Assembly (NCBI RefSeq): GCF_021129305.1
Contig: NZ_JAJOMB010000013.1
Location: 124,001 to 188,000 of the forward strand
Length of the DNA: 64,000 nt
Reading direction: 5' to 3'
Origin: Kineosporia babensis
Lineage (GTDB): Bacteria > Actinomycetota > Actinomycetes > Actinomycetales > Kineosporiaceae
Positions 16,093 to 24,134 of the stretch are shown in pieces. The stretch's first letter is position 1; each line of letters starts with the position of its first letter. A program made the translations under genes and the position numbers. The notes below the pieces were generated by a model that was not told the origin of the DNA, made no database searches, and saw only the letters and a program-made list of their open reading frames with translations.

Positions 16093-17340
16093 ATGAGTGC
16101 CGCCCCCCAGGTCCCCACCGCGTCCCAACTGCACCCGGACGGCGCAGGTACTGCTGCGTCCGGGAGCGTGAACAGCGGTGTGGGCGAAGTGCTGGCTTTG
16201 TTCCGCAGCGGTCGTGCGCTCACCCGGTCCGAGGTGATGACCAGCACCGGGCTCTCCCGCACCACGGTGAACCAGCGGCTGGACCAGCTCCTTCAGGCCC
16301 GGCTGATCGCCCCGGCGGGGGAGGACAGCCCCACCCGCGGCCGGCCGGCCACCCGCTTCGCCTTCAACGCCGGGCGCGGGGTGCTGCTGGTGGCCGATCT
16401 CGGCGCCACCGGGATGCGGGCAGCGGTCTGCGACCTGAACGGGGTCATTGCTTCGGAGCGGCAGCAGCGGATCGACATCACGACCGGCCCGGACGCCATC
16501 CTGACCCTGGTCGAGCAGGAGTTCACCGCGCTGCTGGCCGAGACCGGCAACTCTGCGCTGGAGGTGCACGGCATCGGTCTGTCGGTACCCGGCCCGGTGG
16601 ACTTCGCCCGCGGCGCCGTGGTGAACCCGCCGATCATGACCGGCTGGGACGGCTACGACATCCGGGGCCGGTTCGCCGCGGTCTACGACTGCCCGGTGCA
16701 GGTGGAGAAGGACGTCAACGCGATGGCGTTCGGCGAGTACCGGCGAAACTACGCCACGGTCAGCCATCTGCTGATGCTGAAGCTGGGCACCGGTATCGGG
16801 GCCGGCGTGGTGATGGGCGGGCAGATCTACCGCGGGGCCGACGGTGCGGCCGGGGACATCGGGCACTCCCAGCTCAGCCAGCCGGACGATGAGGACCAGC
16901 CGCTGTGCCGGTGCGGAAACATCGGCTGCGTCGAGGCTTACGTCGGCGGCTGGGCCCTGATGCGCGACCTGCAGGCGGCTGGCCGAGACGTGTCCAGCGT
17001 GGATGCGGCGATCGAGTTGGCCTTGTCCGGAGATCCGGTTGCCGTGCAGATCACCCGTCGGGCCGGTCGCGTCCTAGGCGCGGCGATTGCCGGGGCGGTC
17101 AGCCTTTTCAACCCCCGGGTGATCGTGATCGGGGGTCAACTGGCCCGCGTGGAGGGGCAACTTTTCGCCGGCATCCGCGAAATGGTCTACCGCCGCTCAC
17201 TGCCCCTGGCCACCACACGTCTGCAGATCGTGCGCAGCTCGCTGGACAACAACGCCGGCCCGATCGGCCTGGCCCTGTCCGTGGCCGACGCCATCTTCGC
17301 CCCCGACGCCGTCGAACGCCTCATCATCGACGCCGCCTGA
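16093..17340 (+). CDS. ROK family transcriptional regulator
   Basis: 415 aa. An N-terminal winged helix (about residues 25-85; SGRALTRSEVMTSTGLSRTT) is followed by a ROK sugar-kinase-like domain with DLGATG for phosphate binding, GTGIGAGVV, and the zinc motif CRCGNIGCVE. Such NagC/XylR-type repressors release DNA on binding a sugar. Divergence from the sugar operon points to control of it. ATG 16093 is chosen because GGAG lies 8 nt upstream. A 17-bp tandem repeat runs over its stop codon. Confidence 0.92.
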   Translation: MSAAPQVPTASQLHPDGAGTAASGSVNSGVGEVLALFRSGRALTRSEVMTSTGLSRTTVNQRLDQLLQARLIAPAGEDSPTRGRPATRFAFNAGRGVLLVADLGATGMRAAVCDLNGVIASERQQRIDITTGPDAILTLVEQEFTALLAETGNSALEVHGIGLSVPGPVDFARGAVVNPPIMTGWDGYDIRGRFAAVYDCPVQVEKDVNAMAFGEYRRNYATVSHLLMLKLGTGIGAGVVMGGQIYRGADGAAGDIGHSQLSQPDDEDQPLCRCGNIGCVEAYVGGWALMRDLQAAGRDVSSVDAAIELALSGDPVAVQITRRAGRVLGAAIAGAVSLFNPRVIVIGGQLARVEGQLFAGIREMVYRRSLPLATTRLQIVRSSLDNNAGPIGLALSVADAIFAPDAVERLIIDAA

Positions 17341-17413
17341 CTACCGACGCCGCCTGACTACCGACGCCGCCTGACTACCGGCGCTGCCTGATCGCCGGCA
17401 CTGCCTGATCACC
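17329..17413. repeat. 17-bp tandem repeat, five copies, across the ROK stop codon
   Basis: Copies at 17329-17345, 17346-17362 and 17363-17379 are identical (GACGCCGCCTGACTACC). Copies at 17380-17396 and 17397-17413 are degenerate. The first copy supplies the last codons and the TGA stop of the ROK gene. Because the unit is not a multiple of three, TGA occurs in all three frames. The remaining 150 bp up to the next gene show nothing further. Confidence 0.9.
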
Positions 17414-17566
17414 CTGCTCGCGGCCATGCCCCACGAGCCGGCCAACTGCGACCTAGGCCCGCCAGCTGCGACCCAAGCCCGCTGACTCGAGCGGACAGGT
17501 TGGACCAGGGCGGGGCAACCCCGGCGCAACCTTTGCCGCAGCATCATGCGGCTATGACATTGCGGA

Positions 17567-17965
17567 TCAGGGGGTGGGCACGTGACCGAGGACCCGGTCG
17601 ACCTTGATCGTCACCACGACCCGGGCCGGGTTCTCGCGCGGGGGCTTGTAGCGCTCGGTGTACCGCCGCTCCGCTTCCTGGACGTCGGAAGCGTCCGTAA
17701 GCACCGAGGCCTTCCCCTCCAGAGTGAGCCAGTAGCGTCCGTCCACCACCGCTACTGCCGCTCGGCCACCCCGTGCGGCATTGCGCGCCTTCACGCTGGT
17801 TCCGGAGCAGATCACCCGCACCAGCTGCGCCTCGGCGTCCCAGGTGAACCCCACCGGAGTGACGTGCGGACTGCCGTCGGCGCGCAGCGTGGTCAGGGTG
17901 GCGAGATGCCGCTCGGTCAGCAGGGGGAGCGCACCGTCGGGCAGGCAGGCGGGGTCGAGGGACAC
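17567..17965 (-). CDS. PPOX-class F420-dependent oxidoreductase-like protein
   Basis: 132 aa, split-barrel flavin/deazaflavin-binding fold of the Rv1155 family. Conserved features are LATLTTLRADGSPHVTPVGF near the N-terminus, VKARNAARGGRAAV, and the C-terminal VVVTIKVDRVLGH. Family members bind F420 or FMN and reduce varied substrates; the substrate here is unknown. The GTG at 17965 has no clear ribosome-binding site and may be read leaderless. It is divergent from the propionyl-CoA synthetase gene, 68 bp away. Confidence 0.85.
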   Translation of the reverse strand: MSLDPACLPDGALPLLTERHLATLTTLRADGSPHVTPVGFTWDAEAQLVRVICSGTSVKARNAARGGRAAVAVVDGRYWLTLEGKASVLTDASDVQEAERRYTERYKPPRENPARVVVTIKVDRVLGHVPTP

Positions 17966-18033
17966 CGTGTCAGGGTGTCACGGATGATGGGCACCGGATC
18001 CGCCAGGGTCAGGAATCACGATCGGGAGAACTC

Positions 18034-19926
18034 ATGAGCAGCGGACAGGGTGGCTACGCGGACGCGTACCGGAGGAGCCTGGAGGACCCGGCGGCGTTCT
18101 GGGCCGACGCGGCCAAAGGCGTGTCCTGGATCAGGAAGCCGAAGCAGATCCTGGACGAGAGCAACCCTCCGATCTACCGCTGGTACCCCGGCGCCCGGCT
18201 CAACGTCTGCTACAACGCGCTGGACCGGCACATCATCGAAGGCCGCGCCGACCAGGACGCGCTGATCTACGACTCCCCGGTCACGGGGACCAAGCGCCGC
18301 TACACCTACGCCGAACTGCTCGACCTCACCGCCCGGTTCGCCGGCGGGCTGGAGGCGCTCGGCGTGACCAAGGGCGACACCGTGCTGATCTACATGCCGA
18401 TGGTCCCCGAAGCGGTGATCGCCATGCTGGCCTGCGCCCGGATCGGCGCCGTGCACTCGGTGGTGTTCGGCGGCTTCGCCCCGGCCGAGCTGGCGGTGCG
18501 GATCGATGACGCCCGGCCCAAGGTGATCGTCTCGGCCTCGTGCGGGGTCGAGCCCACCCGGGTGGTGGAGTACAAGCCCCTGCTGGACGAGGCCCTACGG
18601 CGGGCCGAGCACCAGCCCGAGACCAACGTGATCCTGCAGCGCCAGCAGGCACAGGCCGAAATGGGCCCGAAAGACGTTGAGTGGCGCACTCTGATGACGC
18701 CGAACGCCGTACCCCCGGCCGGTTGCGTCACCGTGGAGGCCACCGACCCTCTGTACATCCTCTACACGTCCGGAACCACCGGGCGTCCCAAGGGAATCGT
18801 CAGGGACAGCGGGGGCTATGCCGTCGCGCTGACGTGGTCGATGAAGGCGATCTACGGAGTCGGGCCGGGCGACGTCATGTTCACAGCCAGCGACGTCGGC
18901 TGGGTCGTCGGCCACTCGTACATCGTCTACGGTCCGCTGCTCGCCGGCGCCACCACTGTCCTCTATGAAGGTAAGCCGGTGGGAACCCCTGACGCGGGCG
19001 CGTTCTGGCGCGTGGTCGAGGAGTACGGGGTCAACGCCGTCTTCACCGCGCCAACCGCCTTCCGGGCGATCCGCCGGGCCGACCCTAACGCCGAACTGCT
19101 CGCAGGGAAGAACATCCAGAGCCTGAAAACGCTCTTCCTGGCCGGAGAACGGCTGGACCCCGACACCTACGCCTGGGCTACGGAAAAGCTCGGGGTACCG
19201 GTGGTGGACAACTGGTGGCAGACCGAAACAGGGTGGCCGATCTGCGCCAACCCCCGCGGTCTGGACGACCTGCCGCTCAAGCCCGGCTCCCCGTCCGTAC
19301 CGATCCCTGGGTACGACGTGCAGGTGCTGGGCCCCGACGGCCAAGCCCTGGAAGCCGGTCAAGAGGGCGCGATCTGCATCCGGCTACCCATGCCCCCAGG
19401 CACTTTGGCGACCCTTTGGCAGGATGACGACCGCTACGTCTCCAGTTATCTGTCGGCTTTCGAGGGCTGGTACCTCTCCGGAGACGGCGGCTACAAGGAC
19501 GAGGACGGGTACGTCTTCGTGATGGGCCGCACCGACGACGTGATCAACGTGGCCGGCCACCGGCTCTCCACCGGCTCGATGGAAGCGGTTCTGGCGGCTC
19601 ATCCGGCCGTGGCCGAGTGCGCGGTGATCGGTGTGCACGACGCGCTGAAGGGCCAGCAGCCAAGGGGATTCGTGGTGCTCAAGTCCGGCGTAGACACCCC
19701 GCCCGCGCAACTTCAGGACGAACTGGTCGAGCTGGTGCGGGCGGAGATCGGCGCGGTGGCCTCGCTGCGCCGGATCGACGTGGTGAACGCCCTGCCCAAG
19801 ACCCGCTCGGGCAAGATCCTGCGCAAGACCATGCGGCAGATCGCGGACGGCGCCGAGGTGATGGTTCCGAGCACGATCGAGGACGCGTCGGTGCTGGAAG
19901 CGCTGTCACCGATCCTCAAGTGGTAG
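18034..19926 (+). CDS. prpE: propionyl-CoA synthetase (acetyl-CoA synthetase-like)
   Basis: 630 aa, adenylate-forming enzyme. It activates propionate (or another short acid) to its CoA ester through an acyl-AMP. Motifs in order: the ACS N-terminal domain (AFWADAAKGVSW), YTSGTTGRPKG for ATP, DNWWQTETGWP, GDGGYKDEDGY, and the catalytic lysine in KTRSGKILRKTM near residue 595. VAGHRLSTGSMEAVL is the version seen in PrpE rather than Acs. ATG 18034 has GGGAG 6 nt upstream. It is closed by a strong hairpin. No propionate catabolic genes adjoin. Confidence 0.9.
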   Translation: MSSGQGGYADAYRRSLEDPAAFWADAAKGVSWIRKPKQILDESNPPIYRWYPGARLNVCYNALDRHIIEGRADQDALIYDSPVTGTKRRYTYAELLDLTARFAGGLEALGVTKGDTVLIYMPMVPEAVIAMLACARIGAVHSVVFGGFAPAELAVRIDDARPKVIVSASCGVEPTRVVEYKPLLDEALRRAEHQPETNVILQRQQAQAEMGPKDVEWRTLMTPNAVPPAGCVTVEATDPLYILYTSGTTGRPKGIVRDSGGYAVALTWSMKAIYGVGPGDVMFTASDVGWVVGHSYIVYGPLLAGATTVLYEGKPVGTPDAGAFWRVVEEYGVNAVFTAPTAFRAIRRADPNAELLAGKNIQSLKTLFLAGERLDPDTYAWATEKLGVPVVDNWWQTETGWPICANPRGLDDLPLKPGSPSVPIPGYDVQVLGPDGQALEAGQEGAICIRLPMPPGTLATLWQDDDRYVSSYLSAFEGWYLSGDGGYKDEDGYVFVMGRTDDVINVAGHRLSTGSMEAVLAAHPAVAECAVIGVHDALKGQQPRGFVVLKSGVDTPPAQLQDELVELVRAEIGAVASLRRIDVVNALPKTRSGKILRKTMRQIADGAEVMVPSTIEDASVLEALSPILKW

Positions 19927-19930
19927 AACG

Positions 19931-19972
19931 CCTTTAGGGCGCAACCCCGGTGAGGAGGTTGCGCCCTAAAGG
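19931..19972. terminator. bidirectional hairpin terminator after prpE
   Basis: CCTTTAGGGCGCAACC (19931-19946) pairs perfectly over 16 bp with 19957-19972 across a 10-nt loop. It starts 5 bp after the prpE stop codon and faces the convergent roadblock gene. Confidence 0.85.
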
Positions 19973-20064
19973 TCGATCTTCAGGGAACCGTCGAACCGGA
20001 CGCTGCGGATCGTCTGGACGTCCGCAGGCCGGGCCTCGATTGCCCTCGGGGCGGGGGTACGCCC

Positions 20065-21462
20065 TCAGATCTCGATGGTGCGCTCCAGGTTGGCCAGCTT
20101 GCGGCGGGCCAGCGCCAGGTTCGAGCGGTGCTTGTCCAGCGCCAGGTACAGGAAGAGCCCGATGCCGGTCTGGTCGGTGATCAGCCGGATCAGGTGGTAC
20201 TGGGTGTCCAGCGTGATCAGGATGTCCTCGATGCCCTCACGCAGACCCAGCGCCTCCATCGTGCGCAGCTTGGCCCGCACCACCTCGGTGTTACCGGCCG
20301 CAGCGACCTCGAGGTTCAGGTTGGCGCCACCGGCCTGGCCGAGCGTCATGCCGCTGGTGTAGTCCACCAGCGCGACGCCGACGGCGCCGTCGATCTGCAT
20401 GGCTTCCTTGAGCACGATGTCGATGTTTGCCACGTTGTCTTCCTTCTGAGGGGAGCGGAGTTGCAGTGCGGTTCCGGGCCGTTCGATCGGACCGGAACCA
20501 AGGGACCGGCGGGCAGGGTTCGCAGCCGGGCCGGAAGACCGGAGACCGAGATGACTGTCCGCTTGCCTTTCGGCAGGGCGGGGCGGGATCCAATCGGCCG
20601 TTTGGTCGTTCCGGCGACGGACGGTGGTGTCCGGCGTGCTGCGGACCGGCTGACCCTGAAGGTGCCGGAGGTCAAGAGGTTCGGTGCTCGGCGACGCCGG
20701 CGGGGGTTGCACCGGACGGCGCGCGGCCGGCTGCATCGGAGCAGCCGGTGGTATCTGCGGTGCGGGCTGCAGGGGAGCGGCGGGGTGCGACTGACCCGGG
20801 GTACCGCCCGGGGGAGTGCCGTAGCCGGTGCCGTCGTAGCCCTCGTACCCCTGCGGCGCGTTGCCGTAAGCGGCGGGCCGCGAGGGCTGGGCCGAGGGAC
20901 GGGGAGCGGAGTGCGGGGAACGGGGCACCCGGCGGCGCTCCTCGTGGCGGTAGGCGCCCGCGTTCTGACCGGCAGCGGGAGCACCGGTACCGACCTGGGC
21001 CGCCGCGGCGTGCGCGGCTGCGGCCAGACGCTGGCGCTCCATCTCGTCGATCGGCTCGGACGAGACCAGGTAGGTGCCCGAGACCGGTGAGATCACGGTG
21101 GCCGAGGCGATGATCGCCTCCGCACCGGTGACCGGGGGAACGCTCTGCTGCGCCTCCGGCACACCGCTGGCCGGGGTCTGCGGCTTGGGCGAACGCCGGG
21201 CCCGGGCCGGCAACGGCGCGCCCGGCTCGAAGGCGAACCGGTGCTCCTGCGACTCGGAGCTGACGCGCAGATCGATGTGGTCGCCCTCGCGCATGTCCTC
21301 CGGCCGCAGCGGGACCGGCATCTCCCCGGAGTCGGTCGGGGTCGGCGCGGGGATGGCACTCGCCGGGCTACCGGCGGAGTTCTGCCCGGAGTTGGCGTGC
21401 TTGGCATCGCCTCGGGACATCCGCTGGCGGAGTCCGGCGAAGCCACGGGGTGAATTGTTCAA
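20065..21462 (-). CDS. roadblock/LC7-domain protein with long disordered N-terminus
   Basis: 465 aa. The last 122 residues are a roadblock/LC7 domain (MQIDGAVGVALVDYTSGM, then AGNTEVVRAKLRTMEALGL, and RKLANLERTIEI), the type found as a free small protein near small-GTPase regulators in actinobacteria. Residues 1-340 are Pro/Ala/Gln-rich and probably disordered, with one more ordered stretch (DHIDLRVSSESQEHRFAF) near 60-75. An internal GTG at 20433, starting ANIDIVLKEAM, has AAGGAAG about 5 nt upstream, so a free 122-aa roadblock protein may be made as well or instead. The outer start at 21462 is the less certain part. Confidence 0.75.
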   Translation of the reverse strand: MNNSPRGFAGLRQRMSRGDAKHANSGQNSAGSPASAIPAPTPTDSGEMPVPLRPEDMREGDHIDLRVSSESQEHRFAFEPGAPLPARARRSPKPQTPASGVPEAQQSVPPVTGAEAIIASATVISPVSGTYLVSSEPIDEMERQRLAAAAHAAAAQVGTGAPAAGQNAGAYRHEERRRVPRSPHSAPRPSAQPSRPAAYGNAPQGYEGYDGTGYGTPPGGTPGQSHPAAPLQPAPQIPPAAPMQPAARRPVQPPPASPSTEPLDLRHLQGQPVRSTPDTTVRRRNDQTADWIPPRPAERQADSHLGLRSSGPAANPARRSLGSGPIERPGTALQLRSPQKEDNVANIDIVLKEAMQIDGAVGVALVDYTSGMTLGQAGGANLNLEVAAAGNTEVVRAKLRTMEALGLREGIEDILITLDTQYHLIRLITDQTGIGLFLYLALDKHRSNLALARRKLANLERTIEI

Positions 21463-22083
21463 CAGAGTCTCCAGTCATCCAGGGCTGGCGGCTCATACGG
21501 AGATGTAGGCCCTCCCCACTGTCCGGACAATGGAAACACACGTTGTCAGGGCAGGGAAGCTGGATTGATAAATGCCTCCGGTAATTCGTGCTCAAGCTTA
21601 GGTGAAAACACCCGACGGGCGGTGCCGGCCGACGCTGGGTGACGAATGTGTGATCGGTTGTGCGGTGTGGTCTGGCGGCTGGCTCGGGGGTCGCCGTTCG
21701 GCGGGAACCGGCCCGGCAGAGGCAATCTGACGCTCGGTGCTGGCTTCGTGACGCACTGGCATGGAATTCGGCCGGTGGGGGCGCCGGGTAATCCCAGTGT
21801 AATTGCACTGTCACTGTCGGCATTCTTGACTGGCGGGCGGGCCGATTCTTATTCGGGCTCGGCGGCGTTTCGGCGGAGCCGGTGGAACGCCTTCCGGTGT
21901 TTTCCCTTGGCTGTCGGTGTCGGCGGTAAAGAGTGCGGGAAAGGGTCACCCGAATGGAGCAGAAGGCCAAGGGGAAAACCCCCGGTCGAGGGCGTCCAGC
22001 CATTCAGTATTGTCCGTTTCTGGGTAGTAAATGGTGATTGTTGGCGCTCTTGTGGCCAAGGGGCAAATGGCCCGTGGTGTGCC
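21463..22083. other. intergenic region, no gene recognised
   Basis: About 620 bp between the roadblock gene and the ABC permease, both on the minus strand. Base composition is less GC-rich than its surroundings. A possible minus-strand promoter for the roadblock gene is TTGAGC (21590-21595) with TTTATC (21567-21572), spacer 17 bp. Open frames here have no coding look and no recognisable product. Confidence 0.4.
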
Positions 22084-22851
22084 TCATGCGGACTCGCGGC
22101 GGAACGTGCGGGCGCCGAACCAGAGCGAGACCGCCACCAGCCCGATCGTGGCCAGCGAACCCCACAGTGCTGCCGAACTGGTCAGGTCCCCGGTGAAGAA
22201 GGAGCGGGTGGCATCGACCGTGTGCTTGAGCGGGTTGACGTCGGACAGCCGGCGCAGCCAGCCGGGTGCCAGCGACATCGGCAGCAGGATCCCGGACAGC
22301 AGGAGCAGTGGCATGGCCAGGCCGTTGAGCAGCGGGGCCAGCGCGTCCTCGCTCTTCAGCAGCAGGGCGCAGCCGTAGGACAGTGAGGCGAACGCGGCGC
22401 CCAGGCCGGCCACGATCAGCAGCGACAGCAGTACTCCGGCGATCGGCGCCCGCAGCCCGAACGGCACCGCCGCAGCCAGGAGGAGCAGGGTCTGCACCAC
22501 GATCACCACCACGTCGCGCAGCACCCGCCCGGCCAGCAGCGACACCCGGCTCGCCGGACTCACCCGCTGCCGCTCGATCACCCCGGCCCGGTACTCGGCG
22601 ACCAGGCCGAAGCCGACGAACGCGGCACCGAACAGGCCCAGCTGGACCAGCAGGCCGGGCGCGAAGACCTGCCACTCGTCGCCCGGAGGCAGGCCCGGGG
22701 TGTTCGCCACCACCGGCTTCAGCAGCGGCCCGAACAGGGCCAGGTACATCAGCGGCTGGATCAGGCCGAGGGCCACCCAGATCGGATTGCGCAGGCTCAG
22801 GCGCATCTGCCGCTCGAACGTCAGCCAGGTGTCACGCCATACGTTGTTCAT
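22084..22851 (-). CDS. ABC-2 type export permease (DrrB-like)
   Basis: 255 aa with six hydrophobic segments, arranged as in daunorubicin-resistance DrrB and other ABC-2 exporters: WVALGLIQPLMYLALF near residue 30, a long extracellular segment, then the block LLLSGILLPMSLAPGWLRRL and the following NPLKHTVDATR. It exports a drug, lipid or antibiotic with the upstream ATPase; the substrate is unknown. ATG 22851 has AAGGAG 7 nt upstream and is preferred over a TTG nine codons earlier. Second gene of a two-gene operon. Confidence 0.88.
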   Translation of the reverse strand: MNNVWRDTWLTFERQMRLSLRNPIWVALGLIQPLMYLALFGPLLKPVVANTPGLPPGDEWQVFAPGLLVQLGLFGAAFVGFGLVAEYRAGVIERQRVSPASRVSLLAGRVLRDVVVIVVQTLLLLAAAVPFGLRAPIAGVLLSLLIVAGLGAAFASLSYGCALLLKSEDALAPLLNGLAMPLLLLSGILLPMSLAPGWLRRLSDVNPLKHTVDATRSFFTGDLTSSAALWGSLATIGLVAVSLWFGARTFRRESA

Positions 22852-22903
22852 CGTTGGCTCCTTGTGGGTTTCAGGCAACGGACGTTTGCGGGTTCCCCTA
22901 CGC

Positions 22904-23863
22904 TCACGCGGCGGGTTCGTCGCGCAGCGAGCGCCCGGTCAGGCTGAGGAAGACGTCGTCCAGGGTGGGGCGGCGCACCTCTACCCCGGCCAGTTCCACC
23001 CCTTTGGCGTCGAGCTCGCGCAGTAGACGTGGCAGCAGTCCACCGCCTTCGGGTACGTGCACCGTGATCTGGCCATCGCCGACCACCGGTTCGTCTGCCC
23101 CGGGCAGGGTGGCCATGACTCCGCTCGCGTCCGGGGTACGGGCCGGATCGGCCAGCGTCACGATCACCGCGTCACCGCCGACCCCGGCCTTGAGTTCCTC
23201 CTTGGTGCCCGAGGCGACGATCTGGCCGTGGTCGATGACCAGTAGCCGGTCGCACAGGTGGTCGGCCTCGTCGAGGTAGTGAGTCGTGATGAAGACGGTG
23301 CTGCCCAGTTCGTCGCGCAGGCCGCCGATGTGGTTCCACAGATTGGCCCGGGACTGCGGGTCCAGGCCGGTGGTGGGCTCGTCCAGAAAGACCAGGCCGG
23401 GCGAGTGCATCAGGCCGATCACGATGTCGAGTCGCCGCCGCTGACCCCCGGACAGTGACGAGCACTTACGTTCCCAAAGTCCGCCCAGGTCAAGCTGATC
23501 GAACAGTTCCTTCCCGCGGGCCGCGGCGGCAGACTTGCCCAGGCCGTACAGCCGGGCCTGATCCACGCACTCCTCGCCGGCGATGGCCTCAGGCAACGTC
23601 ACCCCGCCCTGGGCCACGTAGCCGATGTTGCGCCGCACGCCGATCGGATCGCGGATCAGATCGTGCCCCGCCACCGTGGCCTGCCCGCTGGTCGGGGTGA
23701 GCAGGGTGGTCAGCATCCGCAATGTTGTGGTCTTACCGGCCCCGTTCGGTCCCAGGAAGCCGACGATCTCCCCGCGTTCCACGTCGAGGTCGACGCCGCG
23801 CACGGCCTCGACCGGCCCGGTGCGGGTTGTGAACGTTCTGGACAGTGCCCGGGCATGGATCAT
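22904..23863 (-). CDS. ABC exporter ATP-binding protein (DrrA-like)
   Basis: 319 aa. Walker A is GPNGAGKTTT, the signature is LSGGQRRRLD, Walker B is LVFLDEPTTGLD, and the switch is ITTHYLDEAD. The C-terminal 90 residues with RPTLDDVFLSLTGR are the DrrA-type tail that holds the permease. It drives export with the following gene, 52 bp on. ATG 23863 has a G-rich site about 9 nt upstream; a longer frame to 23923 is not needed. An operator lies about 115 bp upstream. Confidence 0.9.
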   Translation of the reverse strand: MIHARALSRTFTTRTGPVEAVRGVDLDVERGEIVGFLGPNGAGKTTTLRMLTTLLTPTSGQATVAGHDLIRDPIGVRRNIGYVAQGGVTLPEAIAGEECVDQARLYGLGKSAAAARGKELFDQLDLGGLWERKCSSLSGGQRRRLDIVIGLMHSPGLVFLDEPTTGLDPQSRANLWNHIGGLRDELGSTVFITTHYLDEADHLCDRLLVIDHGQIVASGTKEELKAGVGGDAVIVTLADPARTPDASGVMATLPGADEPVVGDGQITVHVPEGGGLLPRLLRELDAKGVELAGVEVRRPTLDDVFLSLTGRSLRDEPAA

Positions 23864-23975
23864 CAGAAGGCCCCCAAGAATGCCGGTTCGACGTGGGAAA
23901 AGCATTGAGCAGCAATACGTCACGCGGTGTGCGAGGAGTTCGCAACGTGCACCATGGTGGGCCGACAGGCGTCTT

Positions 23976-23991
23976 TAGTCAAGTTTGACTA
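23976..23991. promoter_or_regulatory. TAGTCAA-N2-TTGACTA operator upstream of drrA-like gene
   Basis: Perfect inverted repeat: TAGTCAA (23976-23982), GT, TTGACTA (23985-23991). Size and form suit a dimeric TetR, MarR or PadR-type repressor. It lies 113 bp before the exporter start codon and behind the terminator of the GT2 gene, so the exporter is its only plausible target. No TetR or MarR gene adjoins; the PadR gene at 26381 is the nearest regulator. Confidence 0.6.
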
Positions 23992-24077
23992 TGTGGCTGG
24001 CATCACAAAATGGCTTTGAATCAATGGACGCTGTGGGCGGGTGCGACGGTCAGCCGCCGGTTGAGAGGGATACCGGC

Positions 24078-24122
24078 AAAAAGCCATCGCCCCTCTGGGC
24101 CTTCCGGCCGGCAGAGGGGCGA
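24078..24122 (-). terminator. intrinsic terminator of the DegT/GT2 pair, copy A
   Basis: Read on the minus strand, TCGCCCCTCTG and CAGAGGGGCGA (24112-24122 and 24087-24097) form an 11-bp stem with a 14-nt loop, followed by TGGCTTTTT. It begins 12 bp after the glycosyltransferase stop. Confidence 0.85.
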
Positions 24123-24134
24123 GTCGTGGGTTGG

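Noticed and set aside
17329-17413. Possible CRISPR array.
   Set aside because: The repeat units are contiguous with no spacers, and no cas gene is in the window.
21646-22386. Plus-strand open frame in the gap after the roadblock gene running into the exporter permease.
   Set aside because: No motif or start site; its second half is antisense to the permease gene.
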